DNA of 64,000 bases from Symbiodinium natans (GCA_905221605.1 CAJNDS010000213.1:604212-668211), one strand, 5' to 3'; shown: positions 26,001 through 40,443, counted from the stretch's first letter. Notes: generated by a model from the sequence alone, not told the origin. Translations and numbers: made by a program.

Positions 26001-29000
26001 CGAACCCTAAACCCTAAACCCTAAACCCTAAACCCTAAACCCTAAACCCTAAACCCTAAACCCTAAACCCTAAACCCTAAACCCTAAACCCCAAACCCAA
26101 ACCTTCAACCCCACGTGCCCGACCCATTTTTGCTTCTGAAGGAGCTTCCGGAAGCGTGGCGGCATAGCTGGACAGTGGGCCTAAATCGAGGCGGGGAAGA
26201 GGGGACAGGGGTTGGGGTGGGAGGGGTTTAGGGTTTAGGGTTTAGGGTTTAGGGGGTCGGGTGGGAAGGGGCGCAGTGAAGCGTGTGGGGTCTTCGGGCT
26301 CAGGGAGAAGGGCTCGCGGAGCCAGGTCGAGGGCTTTCCTGGCTTCTGGGGGGTTAGGATGGGCGTCTTGTGTTCCCAACTCTTCCATGTGGGGCTTGAG
26401 TTAAACCCCCCAACAAAAGCCCCAAAGCCGACAACATGGACCTCCTCTACCTGAACAGCTTGCTGCGAAGGGCTTTTTACAGGCTTTCACGGTTAGGGTT
26501 TAGCTTTTAGGCTTTAGGGTTTAGGTTTTGGGGGGGGGGGGGGTTTCGGGGGGGGGCCCTAGGCGAGATTAAGCTGCCGAATGGTGGAGGATTTTGTGGC
26601 TCGAGGAGGGCTTCGGGAAGCCCCCAAGGGCTCCAAAGCGTCAACTCCCTAACCCTGGGCTCTGGCCCTGGGCCCCTAGACCCAGGAGCCGAGCCTGTAC
26701 CCCTACCCCATAGACCTTGGTAACCTGAAAGGCCCCAAAGCCTCAAAGGCCCTAAACCCCCAAACCCTAGACCTTAAACCCTGAACCCAGCCCAAACCCC
26801 CAAACCCCAAACCCCAAACCCCAAACCCCAAATCCCAAACCCCAAACCCCAAACCCCAAACCCCAAACCCCAAACCCTAAACCCTAAACCCTAAACCCTA
26901 AACCCTAAACCCTAAACTAAACCCCATATCCCCTCCTTCGAAGGCGCCACGCCAGAGGCCGCCACTGCCTTTGCGGAGGCTTCGAAGCTGCGACTTCCAT
27001 CGCCGCTGCTCGTTTGGGCTTTTCATCTCCGGTTTAGGGTTTAGGGTTTAGGGTTTAGGGTTTAGGGTTTAGGGTTTAGGTAGGAGGAGGCCCCAGACAG
27101 GCAGGAGCCTTCTAGGTAAGACCCTAAGTGTATAGGAGGAGGGTTGAAGGGTCTTCTGGGATCTCGTGTTGTGTCGGGCGTTTCGGGGTTTCAGGTCTAG
27201 AGGCTAAGGGTGATGTGGCCCGGGGACGGCGACACAAAGTGCGTGGCTCGCAAGACGGGTATTTCCCAAAATAGGGGCACCCCTTTTATACCCCCAGTAG
27301 AATAGAATCTCCTTAAAGAACACCCCCCAAAAAGGGTACCCCCCATTTTCGGGAAACCCCCAGACACCCAATGCGATTTCTAAGGAACCCCTTCATCCCG
27401 GAGGATCTGGAGATGAAGGCAGGGACATGGTCTTGTCTTGGCCTTAGACAGCTTATCGGCCTAGCCCCCAAACCCCCTAACCTTCAGCTTGCTTAAACCT
27501 ACAGCCTCCAGCCCCAAAAAAGCCAAAAACTCCCTGCAAGCCCTGCACAACTCTTCGCCTGGATGTAAATGTATTCGGCCACGCCTTGGATCGGGCGCCA
27601 TGGATCGGGCTGTGACTCGAGCCCATGACCCGAAATGAAGGGTCCACGATGCGCGCCATGGGTGATCCCCCTAAGACCCCAAACCCTCAGACTGAAGCCC
27701 AAACTCTGCAACCCCTAGCCCTGAAATCGCTGGCGCCCTGAAAGCCCTGAGCCCTCTAAACCCCAACCCCTAAACCCTAGGCCCTAAACCCCAAACCCCG
27801 AACCCCGAACCCCAAACCCCAAACCCCAAACCCCAAACCTCAAACCCCAAACCCCAAACCCCAAACCCCAAACCCTAAACCCCAAACCCCAAACCCCAAA
27901 CCCTAAACCCTAAACCCCAAACCCCAAACCCTAAACCCTAAACCCAAACCCTACACCCTAAAGACCCTAAACTGGGAGGCCGCCCCGTCACCGAACCCGG
28001 CGCTGCCCCAGCGACTGCCAGGAGCGCCGAAGGCGGTTTAGGGTTTAGGGTTCAGGGTTCAGGGTTCAGGGTTTATTTAGGGTTGAGGGGTTCGGGTTCA
28101 GGCTTTAGGGTTTAGGGTTTAGAGGGTTGGTTAAGGGTTAGGGCTTGGGGGCGGGGGGGGGGGGTTTAGGGGTTTTGGGAAGTTCAGGGTTCAACGCTTA
28201 AGGGTTGTTGGGTCTAGGGTTTGAGGCTTAGGGTTTTTGCGATGAGGGTTTTAGGGTTCAGGCTTGGTTTGCTCCCATGAGATAGATATATATATATATA
28301 TACATATATGGCAGCCTAGAACGCCCTAAAACCCAACAGCCCCCCCTCACTTTGAAGGTGGTGAACTACGTCTTCCATCGGCAGGATGACGTGTGGCCTG
28401 GATTTCAGACCCGATTTCGGGCCCATATAGGGTTTAGGGTTTAGGGTTTAGCCCTAAACCCTCAACCCTCAACCCTAAACCCTAAACCCTAAACCCTAAA
28501 CCCTAAACCCTAAACCCTACACCCTAAACCTTAAACCCTAAACCCTAAACCCTAAACCCTAAATCCTAAACCCTAAACCCTAGAAGCCTACTTGGAGGCT
28601 CATGGGTCGTCATAAGTAGGGTCATAGGTACCCAAAGCAAGATCATGACCCACAAAGCCAGGACGGAAAACCCCAAATTCCATTCTTCCTCTTCTCCTTG
28701 TTGTTCTCTAGCCGAGTGATGTCCGTAGGGGTGCGCAAAATTTGGGGTGGAGACGCGAAGGTGTGACTGCTGAACCATCAAAGCTCCTCGTCTCCCTATC
28801 CCTCACCAACATGCAGAAAGTCCCCCGAGAGCATCCGCCTCTACTTGTCTTCCTTTCTGCGCTAGCTGGGCCGTTCTCTACTTTATGGTCCGCAACGGGT
28901 ACCCGAAAAGGGCCTACGATTTCGTTTCAACCCTAAACCACCACCCTTCTAAAACCTTTTGAAACCTTCTAAACCCTTCTAAAGCCTTCTAAGCACTTTT

Positions 29001-31206
29001 ACACAAATCTAAGCTCTTCTAAACCCTTTACTAAACCCTTCTAAACCCTTCTGAGCACTTTGAAATCCCCCCCGATCTGCCCTCGGAGACAATAAACCCT
29101 AAACCCTAAACCCTAAACCCTAAACCCTAAACCCTAAACCCTAAACCCTAAACCCTAAACCCTAAACCCTAAACCCTAAACCCTAAACCTAAACCATAAA
29201 CCCTAAACCCTAAACCCTAAACCCTAAACCCTAAACCCTAAACCCTAAACCCTAAACCCTAAACCCTAAACCCTAAACCCTAAACCCTACGCTCCTCGCT
29301 CCCGAGGTTCATGCAGCCAAAGGCCGGGCATCGAACCCACGAACCCACGAACCCACGAACTCAAATCCTATAAACCCTATAATCCCTATTAGCCCTATAA
29401 ACCCGATAAAACACTATAAACCCTATAGACCCCATAAAGCCCCATAAACCCTATAAGCCCTATTAAGCCCTTTTAAACCCTATAAACCCTATTAAGCCCT
29501 ATTAAACCCTATAAACCCTATAAAACACTAGAAACCCTATAAACCCTATTAAGCCCTATAAACCCTATAAGCCCTATTAAGCCTATTAAACCCTATAAGC
29601 CCTATTAAGCCCTATTAAACCCTATTAAACCCTATAACGCCCTTATAACCCTTAAAGCCCTATAAACCCTATAAAGCCCTTTTAAATCCTATAAACGCTA
29701 AACCCTTAACCCTGAACCCTGAATGAGGGTGTTGGTTTGTTACTGGTTTGTTGTTTAGTTTTGTTTATTACTATTCTTATTTATTATTTTTTTGGGGTTG
29801 GGGTACGTATGACCCAACAAGTGCCCGTGAACCTCCAAGTATGGGGAGGCCCTGCTGCTGTGCGTCATCCGAACCCCTTTCATCAGCCAAGATGCTACTA
29901 GCGGCTCGGCTTACGTCTCCGGGACCTTTAAGCAATGTTAACGCCCCAAGTTCCCAAAACTACGAACTAAGGCCCTAAAATCCTGAAGGCCTATATTTTG
30001 TGTGCCACCTGGCGAAAAAAGGGACAATCACTGGGAGAGCCCCGTTCTTAGTTGGGGTACCCCAAAAAGGGACATCAATGTAGAGAAGTGGCTCTCTAGG
30101 GGCTCTTGTGGTAGATGTGCTGCGGCCATGCTTGAAAGCTTACGCTCTCCCCCCCGCAATTTAAATCCGCAGGCCCTCAACCCTTAGTTAGAGCGAAGAA
30201 CCTAAGCTTTGCAGACCCTTAGGGTCGCAAACCTTGAATCCCACTAACCCCTCAACCCTGAGCCCCAGATTCCCTCTTCCAAAATGATTAGGGTTTAGGG
30301 TTTGGGTTTGGGGTTTAGGGTTGGTTTGGGGACCCTAAAACCAAAACCTAAACCCTAAACCCTAAACCTTAAACCTTAAACCCTGGACCCTAAACCCTAA
30401 ACCCTAAACCCTAAACCCTAAACCCCAAACCCTAAACCCTATACCCTAAACCCTAAACCCTAAACCCTAAACCCCCCCTGCTTCCAAAAACCCTTATCCC
30501 AGGCTTCCTCCGCGCGTCGATCTGGTCGCAGCTCGTGCAGGAGGCCCTGCAGGGATCCTGGCGAGGGGGGGGGTGGGGTTTAGGGGTTTAGGGGTTTAGG
30601 GGTTTAGGGGTTTAGGGGTTTAGGGGTTTAGGGGTTTAGGGGTTTAGGGGTTTAGGGGTTTAGGGGTTTAGGTGTTTAGGGGTTTAGGGGTTTAGGGGTT
30701 TAGGGGTTTAGGGGTTTAGGGGTTTAGGGGTTTAGGGGTTTAGGGGTTTAGGGGTTTAGGGGTGTAGAGGGTTTCGGGGTTAGGGGTTTTCGGGTTTAGG
30801 GGTTTAGGGGTTTAGGGGTTTAGGGGTTTAGGGGTTTAGGGGTTTAGGGGTTTAGGGGTTTAGGGGTTTAGGGGTTTAGGGGTTTAGGGGTTTAGGGGTT
30901 TAGGGTTTTAGGGTTTTTAGGGTTTGGGGTTTAGGGTTTGGGGTTTAGGGTTTAGGGTCACCCAAAAACCCCTTCAGGGCTGAAGGGCACCTTTATTGGC
31001 GTGGTGGGACAGAAGCTCCCACACGAAGCAGCAGACGCGCTCTTAAGCAGGAAAAATGTAAGGCCCTCAAAGGGCTGGTTCAGTCGTTTAGGGCTCGTTT
31101 GAGTTCAGGGTGTCAAGGGCTTTTAGGGTCGGTTTTACGAGTTTGTCTGGCGCAGGAACCCTAAGCCAGAAAGCCCCAAACCCTAAACCCTAAACCTTTC
31201 CTCCTA

Positions 31207-31249
<43 letters not shown>

Positions 31250-31266
31250 ACCCTAAACCCTAAACC

Positions 31267-31326
<60 letters not shown>

Positions 31327-31969
31327 ACCCTACAGCTGCCAGGCCCTCAGCGAGTTCTCCTACGACGCGGAGATCGCCAGCCTGCCCTGCAGTGCTTTGA
31401 AGGTTGAGGGATGAGGGTGGAGATTCGCTAGAGTCCCTTATTGTTTAGGGTTTCGGGCGTAGGGTTTAGGGTACCGGGTTTAGGGTCCGACTTACAACAA
31501 GCCTGTAAGCTCTACCCTAAATCACAAAACCCTACCCCCAAACCCCAAACCCCAAACCCTAAACCCTAAACCCTAAACCCTACACCCTACACCCTAAAAC
31601 CTAAACGCTAAACCCTAAACCTAAATCCACTCCCTACAGGCCCTTGAGGGCTGCACAGGGGCTCTTGGATGAACGGATCCGGTACGCAGCCAAAGAGCTG
31701 CAAAAGGCATGGGATTGAAAAGGGTTGTGGGTTTAGGGTTTAGGGTTTAGAGTTTGTGGTTTGGGAGAACAGGTAGTGTTGGAATGATTTCTTCGAGCTG
31801 ATTGCGATCAATAAGATGAACCCTAACCTTTCGCGCTCACAGCCCGTTGAACAATGCCATGGCTTCGCGTGTCCTCAGCCCACTGCCACAGTTTTACCTA
31901 GATTGTCCAAACCCTAAACCCTAAACCCTAACCCCTAAACCTTCAACCCTCATCCCTCAACCCCCAACC

Positions 31970-32010
<41 letters not shown>

Positions 32011-35000
32011 CCTCAACCCTCAACCCTCAACCCTAAACCCTAAACCCTGGACCCTAAACCCAAAAACCGAACCTTAAGCCCCAAAGCAGGGTGGGTGCCG
32101 GGATGCCCAAAACCCAAAACGCTAAACCCTCAACCCTAATCAAACCCGACCCGAAACCCCAAAAGCCCCGAACCTTCAGCCCTAAAGCAGGGTGGGTGCA
32201 GGGGTGCTGCCAGGCTGCTCCTACAGCCTTGATGCTGGCGACGGTGCCATCATGCTGTCGCACCTTGGGCGATTTGAACTCAGACCTTAGGGGCTTCAAG
32301 GGTTTAGGGGGTTGAGGGGGTTTAGGGTTCAGGGGACCGAACTTGGTCAATCCAGCTTATGTGAAGGCCCTGAACGCTCAGCCCTAAGCCCTGAAAACCC
32401 CTAAATCTCCGGAACCCCTGAAGCCCCAAAACCCCAACCCCCCTTAAAACCACTGAACACTGTAAACATCCTAAACTCCTGAACCCTACCCTCTTAAACT
32501 GTAAACTCCTAAAACCTCTAAACCCGCAAACCCCAATACCCCTAAAGCCCCTAAACCCTAAACCCCCAATATCCCTAAACGAACCCCGAAGCTCTTCAAA
32601 AAAAAACCAACGCTAAAACCTCTATACCCAACAATCCCCTTAAACCTCCCAAAATGCTTAGGCAAACAACCCTAAACCCTGAACCCTGAACCCTGAATCC
32701 TAAACCCTGAACCCTAAAACCTAAACCCTAATCCCCCGAAGCTCCTGAACCCCAAGAAACCCTGCGCCACCCCTATCCCGAGGGCCGCTGGCTTTCATGA
32801 CAAGCTCGGGGTCCTCATCGAGGCGCCGACCGAGGGGGTGTAGGGTTTAGGGTTTAGGGTTTTGGGTTTAGGGTTAGGATTTAGGGTTTAGGGTTTAGGG
32901 TTTAGGGTTAGGGCCTTCAGGGTTCAGGCTTGGGATTAAGGTTTGCGGATTTGAGATTTAGTGGCAGAGGGCGGTTTCGTCATCTTGAGCAACCTCTCTC
33001 TCTCTCTCTTTTCTCTCTCTCTCTCTCTCTGTCTTTTTTCTTTTTGTCGCTCTCCCTCTTTTTTGTCTCACTCTCTCTTTGAGTTTTATTATTATTTTTA
33101 TTATTTTTTTTTTTTCTCTCTCTCTCTCTCTGTCTCTTTTTTGTTTTCTCTCTCCCTCTCTCTCCTGAAGCCTCACCCCCGCCCCCTCAAGCCAGCCAAA
33201 GCCTCCACATGCCATAGCTCGCCTAAATTTCAGACCAGAATGCTTGAAACACTCATCCCGACACCCGAAACTTTCAGCTTCCCTGAACCCCAAACCCCAA
33301 ACCCCAAACCCTAAGCCCTAAGCACTAAACCCTAAAGCCTAAACCCTAAACCCTAAACCCTAAACCCTAAACCCTAAACCCTAAACCCCAAACCCTAAAC
33401 CTTAACCCTCAACCCTCAACCCTAAACCTTCCTTCCTTCCGAAGCATCAGGGTCCAGACAGGTACCCGCGCGGGCCAAAAACAGAATCGCTGTGATTCTG
33501 CAGCCCAAGACGAAATCAACGACCTAAGGTGAAAAGGGCCAAGAGGGCAGAAACCGCTCCCTCAGGGAGAGGAGAGCGATTGGTGCAAGGCAGCCAGCTG
33601 TACAGCTCCGGCTTGGAAGGCCAGAAGGCCACGTCTCAGCTCGGACCGGAAGGCAGCTACAGCATCAGGTCTCGAAGAGGCCAGGACCAAGCTGCGACCT
33701 TCCCAGCGGACGTCGTGAAGCACCACTCGCTCATCAGCCGCGGCAAAGACAGTGCGTAACGCTTGAGAAACACGTCCACACCACCACAAGGCTCCCGTGT
33801 CATGCAGAGAAGCAATCAGCAGGAAAATGGTGTTGGTGGTCCGTAGAAGGCGCTGTCTGTGTGATGTCGTAGAAGACGGAGTCGATCGACCGGTCTGCCA
33901 CGGCCGGTCTTCAACCGGTACCGCGCCACTTGGCGCTTCTTCCGCAGCCGACGATGCCACGGGGGAGAACGTGCCCTGCGAGGCACCGTTGCGATCCTGG
34001 AGGTTTGACCAAGTTAGGGAAAGCAAACAACCCAATCCAAGGATCTTGATGAGTACTCGCTGTCCTCTCATGTGCTGCGCGCCCCAGATCAGTCGGTCCA
34101 GTAAAGACAGCGAATAACCAGGGAAGCGCAGTGGTGTCAGGGTGACGGCCCAAAGGCAGCGTAACCCAGAAGGGGGGATGAAAAATCCCGGTGGCGGATT
34201 CAGCACCCAACCACCAGCCAGCAATTGATCCAGGACCAGTGCCAGCAATTCAGGGCCCCGCGACCCCAATAGTCAGCGCGGGCCAGCCGCGCGGACCAGT
34301 GGTACCGGACCCAAGCCCGGTGTATGGCGGCAGGAGCTAGGCCTGCCTGGGGTCTGGCTGTTGCAGATCCGCAGGCGCTGCTACGAGCAGAGGCTACGGA
34401 AAACACAATCTAAGCCGAAACGCCTCCTTGAGCCAAAATGGCTACGGAACAACCCTAAACCCTAAACACCCTAAACCCTATACCCTAAACCCTAAACCCT
34501 AAATCCTCGTTCGCCTTTCTCTTGAAGGCGGTCACGGCCAAGATGCTCCAAATCGGCACCGCCTCCATCGACTCGCGGCGGCGGAGTCAGCTCTTACACC
34601 GGGTTTAGGTTTAGGGTTTTTAGGGTTTAGGGTTTAGGGTTTAGGGTTTAGGGTTTACGGTTTAGGGTTTAGGATTTAGGGTTTAGGGTTTTTCTAGCAT
34701 TAAGTTTGATAAGCTCGGATAAATTTTACACGGGTAGAATTTCGGACTGAGGGCTTAGGGTCTAAGGGTGTGAGGACTCGGTTTATTATGCTATTTTAGT
34801 ATTAAGTTGGATAAGACCGTATAACTTTTACACTGTAGAATTTCGGACTGTTAGGGCTAAGGGTCTGAGGACTCGGTCCCCGAGAACTTCTACAACCTTG
34901 TGGCCGACCGCATGGCGGACGCGCTGAAGAACCAGGCTGGGGCAGGGGAAAAGGGTTTAGGGTTTCGGGTTTGGGGTTTGGGGTTTAGGGTTTCGGGTTT

Positions 35001-38000
35001 AGGGTTTAGGGTTTGGGGTTGAGGGGTTGGGGGTTTCGGGTTTCGGGTTTAGGGTTCGGGGTTTAGGGTTTCGGGTTTAGGGTTTAGGGTTTGGGGGTTT
35101 AGGGTTTAGGGTTTAGAGGTGCTGGTTTGTTCAGAGCTAGCCTTGTGGACCAGTCGCGTGGCCTGTAGGGAAACCCCAAAGTGACAAAGTGGGTGCAAGG
35201 TGGAATGTCGTGGTGTGTTTCTCGGGCTTGTGGCTGTGGCCCTCCCTAAACCCTCCCCAGCCAACTGCAACTCTACGTCCAAGGCTGCAGCAGACTGTCC
35301 CAAAGCCCACACACCTGCACCCTGAACCCCCAAAAGTCTCCAGCCTCAAGCCCCCTCCCAAAACCCAGGCCTGCGCAGCAATCGGTAAGTCCCCTTGTCC
35401 TCTTGCCTCCAGCAAGGCGTACCACAGCAGGCCATTGTCCCAGGCCAGCATGGACATCTTTGACAGGGTGTGGGGGGGGCTAGTAAAACTCTCTCACAAC
35501 CAACCCTTAGGGTTTAGGGTTTAGAGTTTTGGGGTGTTTGAGTCCGTTTGGGCCCCCAGCATCCTGCTGTAGATTCCCCGCGTGGTTTGACTACGGCCAG
35601 GGTGTATAGGGCGGGTATGGGAGTATCTAAAGGGGTGTAAGCAACACAATGTTCCGTAAAATCAAGGACCTTACTTGGAGGTTCAGTGCACAAGGACCTT
35701 GCTTGGAGATTCAGGGTACTTATAACCCCAGTAAGAGCTGTTCTCATAAGCCCCTAAGTCCTCTAAGCAGGTGATAAGTTGTAGGTAGACGGTAGTCAGT
35801 TCCCATGAACCTGCAAGTACTCGGAGTGATGGTGTGACACCTCCCTGAACTCCATATCTGAACCCGAACCCTAAACCCTAGACCCTAAACCCTAAACCCT
35901 AAACCCTAAGCCCTAACCCTTAACCCTAAACCCTAAACCCTAAACCCTAAACCCTAAACCCTAAACCCTAAACCCTAAACCGTAAACCGTAAACCCTAAA
36001 CCCTAAACCCTAGACCCTAAATCCTAAATCCTCAATCCTAAATCCCAAATCCTAAATCCTAAACCCTAAACCCAAAACTCAGGGCCTAGGCCGCCCCCCT
36101 ACAGAGCGGGGGCGGCGCTTAAGCCCTTCGATCTCTATGGCGAAAGTCGACCCTCGCTTGCCCGCCCTACAGCTCGGAGGGTACCCCAAGGAACCAGGCC
36201 GGGAGGACCCGGACCCCTGACCGCTCTGGGCCCGGCCAGGGAAGCCCGCCTTCCTTGCACCCTCACCTTTGCTGGTTGCCCAGGCCCATCTGGGCCTTTC
36301 TGCCCTTCTGCCTGTGGCTTTTTTTGTGAACCTGAACCAGGCTGGCGACCACCGTGACGGAATGAAGAAGTTTTATGGAAAGCAAGCACTTGGCCTGAGT
36401 TGAGGCCTAAGCCCTAAAAGGAATAGGTTTGGGTGGCTTTGCCGCTTCGGACGGCGTGGGGTGGGAGAAGAATGTTAGAAGGCCTTCCACAATCGGGCCA
36501 AAGCTGCTCTTCGCGCTTCACGAAGCTTTTGAGCTTGTTCCAAAACCTAACCTTCACAGCATCTACGCCCTATCACAGCAAACCCTAAACCCTAAACCCT
36601 GAACGCTAAACCCAAAACCCTAGACCCTAAACCCTAAACCCTAAACCTTAAACCCTAAACCCTAAACCCTAAACCCTAAACCCTAAACCCTAAACCCCAA
36701 ACCGAACCCCGAGCGCCTCCACCTGGCCCCCAAATCCACCTCAGCAGCCCGAAAGCCCCTTGACCCTCGAAAGTCCCGGCCTTTCGAGGGTAGTTACATG
36801 GAGCACCAAAAGAATAGAAAATACTCCCTATATGACCCTCAATAAGGAAGAATATGTTTTTATTGTTTCGGGGTTCTTAAGCAAGTAGTAGATATGGTCC
36901 CTGACCTCCTCTAAAGGGCTCTGAAGTATGGGCCCTTGGGTTGCGAGGGTATGTAAGGGGTATATGAGGGACCATGTCCTCAAGAGCCTTAATCTAGTCG
37001 TTCTTTGGAAACCACCTGGAAACCCCCAGCCTCACAGAGCAAAGAAGTTTTTAAGGTATGAGGTTTAAGCTTGAACCCTCCAAAACCCCGAAAAGTTTAG
37101 GGTTTAGGGCTGTGCTCTAGGCTCCAACCGAAGCTCCGCGCTTGTGAAGGCCTCTCGCAGGTTTTCGGAGCTCACAAAGCGGGGTGGCTCCTTTACTGTG
37201 GAGGCGGGGTTGGAGGGATTGAGGAGTTTTGGGCTTTGAGGGTCTGCAGGGTCATTTTTTTGCCAAAATTTGGGTACTCTTCGGCCTGAAACCTTGTTCT
37301 TCCCCAGACCCCTGGGAGGATCCGAAAAAGCAGATCCCCTTAAAGGTTCCTAAGGGATGTGGGCATGTGTGCTTTTGTAAGGCTGCCCTCAGGGACCTTA
37401 GCCTGGGCTCCGGACCTTGGTCTTACAGGGTTCAAGCTTAGGGAGCCTTGGGGGGTAGTAGGGAATATTAGGGAACCTTGCGTTGCATGACCCCCTTGAA
37501 CCGAACCCCCCCCCCCCCCCTTAAGAGCCAAATCCTAAGTGAATCCTAAATCCCAAATCCTGTAAATCCGAACTCCTAAATCTCGCAATCCTTAAACCCT
37601 AAACCCTAAACCCTAAACCCTAAACCCTAAACCCTAAACCCTAAACCCTAAACCCTAAACCCTAAACCCTAAACCCTAAACCCTAAACCCTAAACCCTAA
37701 ACCCTAAACCCTAAACCCTAAACCACAAGCAGAACGGCTCTGGTGCAGGAGCTGTTGGCGGCCTTCGACCCTTGGGCTGTCTCATGAGGATTAGGGAGTT
37801 TAGGGTTTAGGGTTTAGGGTTTAGGGTTTAGGGTCTAGGGTTTAGGGCTTTCTCTCCAAGAGGCTTCGGGGTTTAAGGGAGTTTCGAGTTGAGGGTTTGG
37901 GGGGTTTCAAGGTTTAGGGTGTAGGGTTTAGTGAGTTGAGGGTTTGGGGGCTTAGGCTTTAGAGAATTTAGGGTTAAGGGTTTCGGGACTTCAGGGACTT

Positions 38001-40348
38001 TAGGGACTTTAGGGACTTCAGGGACTTTAGGGACTTCAGGGGCTTCAGGGACTTCAGGGACTTTAGGGACTTTAGGGACTTTAGGGACTTTGGGGAGTTT
38101 CGTTTTGGGGCTTCCGGTTTACGGGCGTCTTTGTGAGGGTTCGAGGTTCCGGGCCTAGACTCGACCCTCCGCCGGAAGGAAGGCCGGGCCATTGTTAGGG
38201 TTTAGGGTTTAGGGTTTAGGGTTTAGGGTTTAGGGTTTAGGGTTTAGGGTTTAGGGTTTAGGGTTTGCGAACTTTCCTGAAGCCAAGGAAGCCAACATCA
38301 CACGTGAGTCGATCTGCAACCTCGTGTCGGAGATGTTCGGCACCTGCCATGCCGAGGTGTGGTTCCCAGGGGGAAGCTTCAAGGGGGGATGTGGGTGGGT
38401 TTAGGGTTTTTGAGGTGTGGCCCCAGGGGGGAGCTTGAAGGATGTGGGTGGGTTTAGGGTTTTTAAGGTGTGGCCCCAGGGGGGAGCTTGAAGGGGGGAT
38501 GTGGGTGGGTTTAGGGTTTTTAAGGTGTGGCCCCAGGGGGGAGCTTGAAGGGGGGATGTGGGTGGGTTTAGGGGTTTTTAGGCTTTAGGGTGTTTTGGGG
38601 TTTCGGGTTTTTAGGGTTTGGGGTGTGTTTAGGGTTTTCAGGGTTTAGGAATTTAGGAATGTAGGAATTGGGAATTTGGGGCAGCTACGGGGATTCAAGG
38701 GGAGACAGATCCAGAAAGAGAATTTACCGGGGATTTAAGGGTGCTCAGGGAAGGGGAGAGTTGGGCTCAGGGATCCCTTGGCACCCGAAATCCCCGCAAA
38801 CCTCCCCGATACCTTGACATCCCTTGCAAATCCCTTTGACGCCCTAAACCCTAAACCCTAAACCCTAAACCCTAAACCCTAAACCCTAAACCCTAAACCC
38901 TAAACCCTAAACCCTAAACCCTAAACCCTAAACCCTAAACCCTAAACCCTAAACCCTAAAACCTAACCCCTAAACCCTAAACCCTAAACCCTAAACCCTA
39001 AACCCTAAACCCTAAACCCTAAACCCTAAACCCTAAACCCTAAACCCTAAACCCTAAACCCTAAACCCTAAACCCTAAACCCGAAACCCGAAACCCGAAA
39101 CCCGAAACCCTCAACCCTAAACCCTAAACCCTAAACCCTAAGCCCTAAGCCCTAAGCCCTAAACCCGAAACCCTAAACCCTAAACCCGAAAAGGTTTGAG
39201 AACTCCGAAAAGCCCTCAGCAGACCGAGCCGGGCCTAGGCTTTGATCATGGGCAACCAGACACCGAAGGAATGGCCTTGGGGCTGGCTGGTTATGAGTTG
39301 GGAATGAGGGGATTGCGGTTTAGGGTTTAGGGTTTAGGGTTTAGGGTTAGGGTTTGGGGTTTGGGGTTTAGGGTTTGGGGTTTGGGGTTGAGGGCTTTAG
39401 GGCTTTCGGGCCCTCATTTTTGTGTTCCCTACTAAGAACCAGGGCCTTGGGGCTTTACAGGGTTTTGTAGGGTTCAAGGGGTCTAGGGATTCGAGGGTGT
39501 TTTTCGGGTTCAATGGGTTTAGAGTTCCAAGGGTTTGGGGCTTTAGAGGGTTTTTTTTAGTGGTTCAAGGGGGTTTATGGTTCAAAGGGTTTGGAGCATG
39601 GAGGGCTTTTGGGGGGTCTAAACGGTGTAGGGTTGCAAGGGGGCGGGGGCGTGGGGGGGGGGGGGGGGTTAAAGGGTTGACAGGGCTTCAAGGGGTTTGG
39701 GTTTTTTTTGCATCCAGGGTTTTGCTTCCAGGGGAGGTTTAGGAGAGTTAACCCTAAACCCTAAACCCTAAACCCTAAACCCTAAGCCCTAAACCCTAAA
39801 CCCTAAGCCCTAAGCCCTAAGCCCAAAACCCAAAACCCGAAACCCTAAACCCTAAACCCTAGATAGTTTCGCCTTCAGGCGGTTGAGGGGCTATGGCCGA
39901 AAGGCCGAAGTTGGAGAACGCCAAGCCCCTCCTCAAAGCATATTTTCTGAAAGGAGTCCTAAGCCTTTTGTAACCCTAGGCCTTAACCCCCAATCTCTGA
40001 GGTAGACACCCAACCTAGGCCCCAAAATCTTCAAAGTTTAGGGTTTAGGGTTTAGGGTTTAGGGTTTAGGGTTGAGGGTTTATGGTTTAAGGACTTTTCA
40101 CGTGCAAGAGAGCCATGGATCGTAGAGAGCAAAGGTCAGGTTCAGGGTTAAGGGCCAGTCCCAAGCTCCCAACGCCTAAACCCCCAACCCCCCAAACCCT
40201 AAAGCCTTCGACCGCGCACTTCACACTCTTCAAGCCCGACTGGAGGCTCATGGGCATTCAGAAGCAGGTTTCTAAGTACCTAAATAAGGAGAGAAGCAGT
40301 GCTACCCTACTTCTAACCCTACTCATCAGTACCCATGAACCCAAAACC

Positions 40349-40443
<95 letters not shown>

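Noticed and set aside
31640-31720. Exon-like reading [19 protein letters not shown] in intron 34
   Set aside because: Tempting as an enzyme helix, but exons 34 and 35 join in phase and without gap when it is left out.
32958-33314. Ser/Leu- and Arg/Glu-rich frames
   Set aside because: CT-microsatellite artefact.
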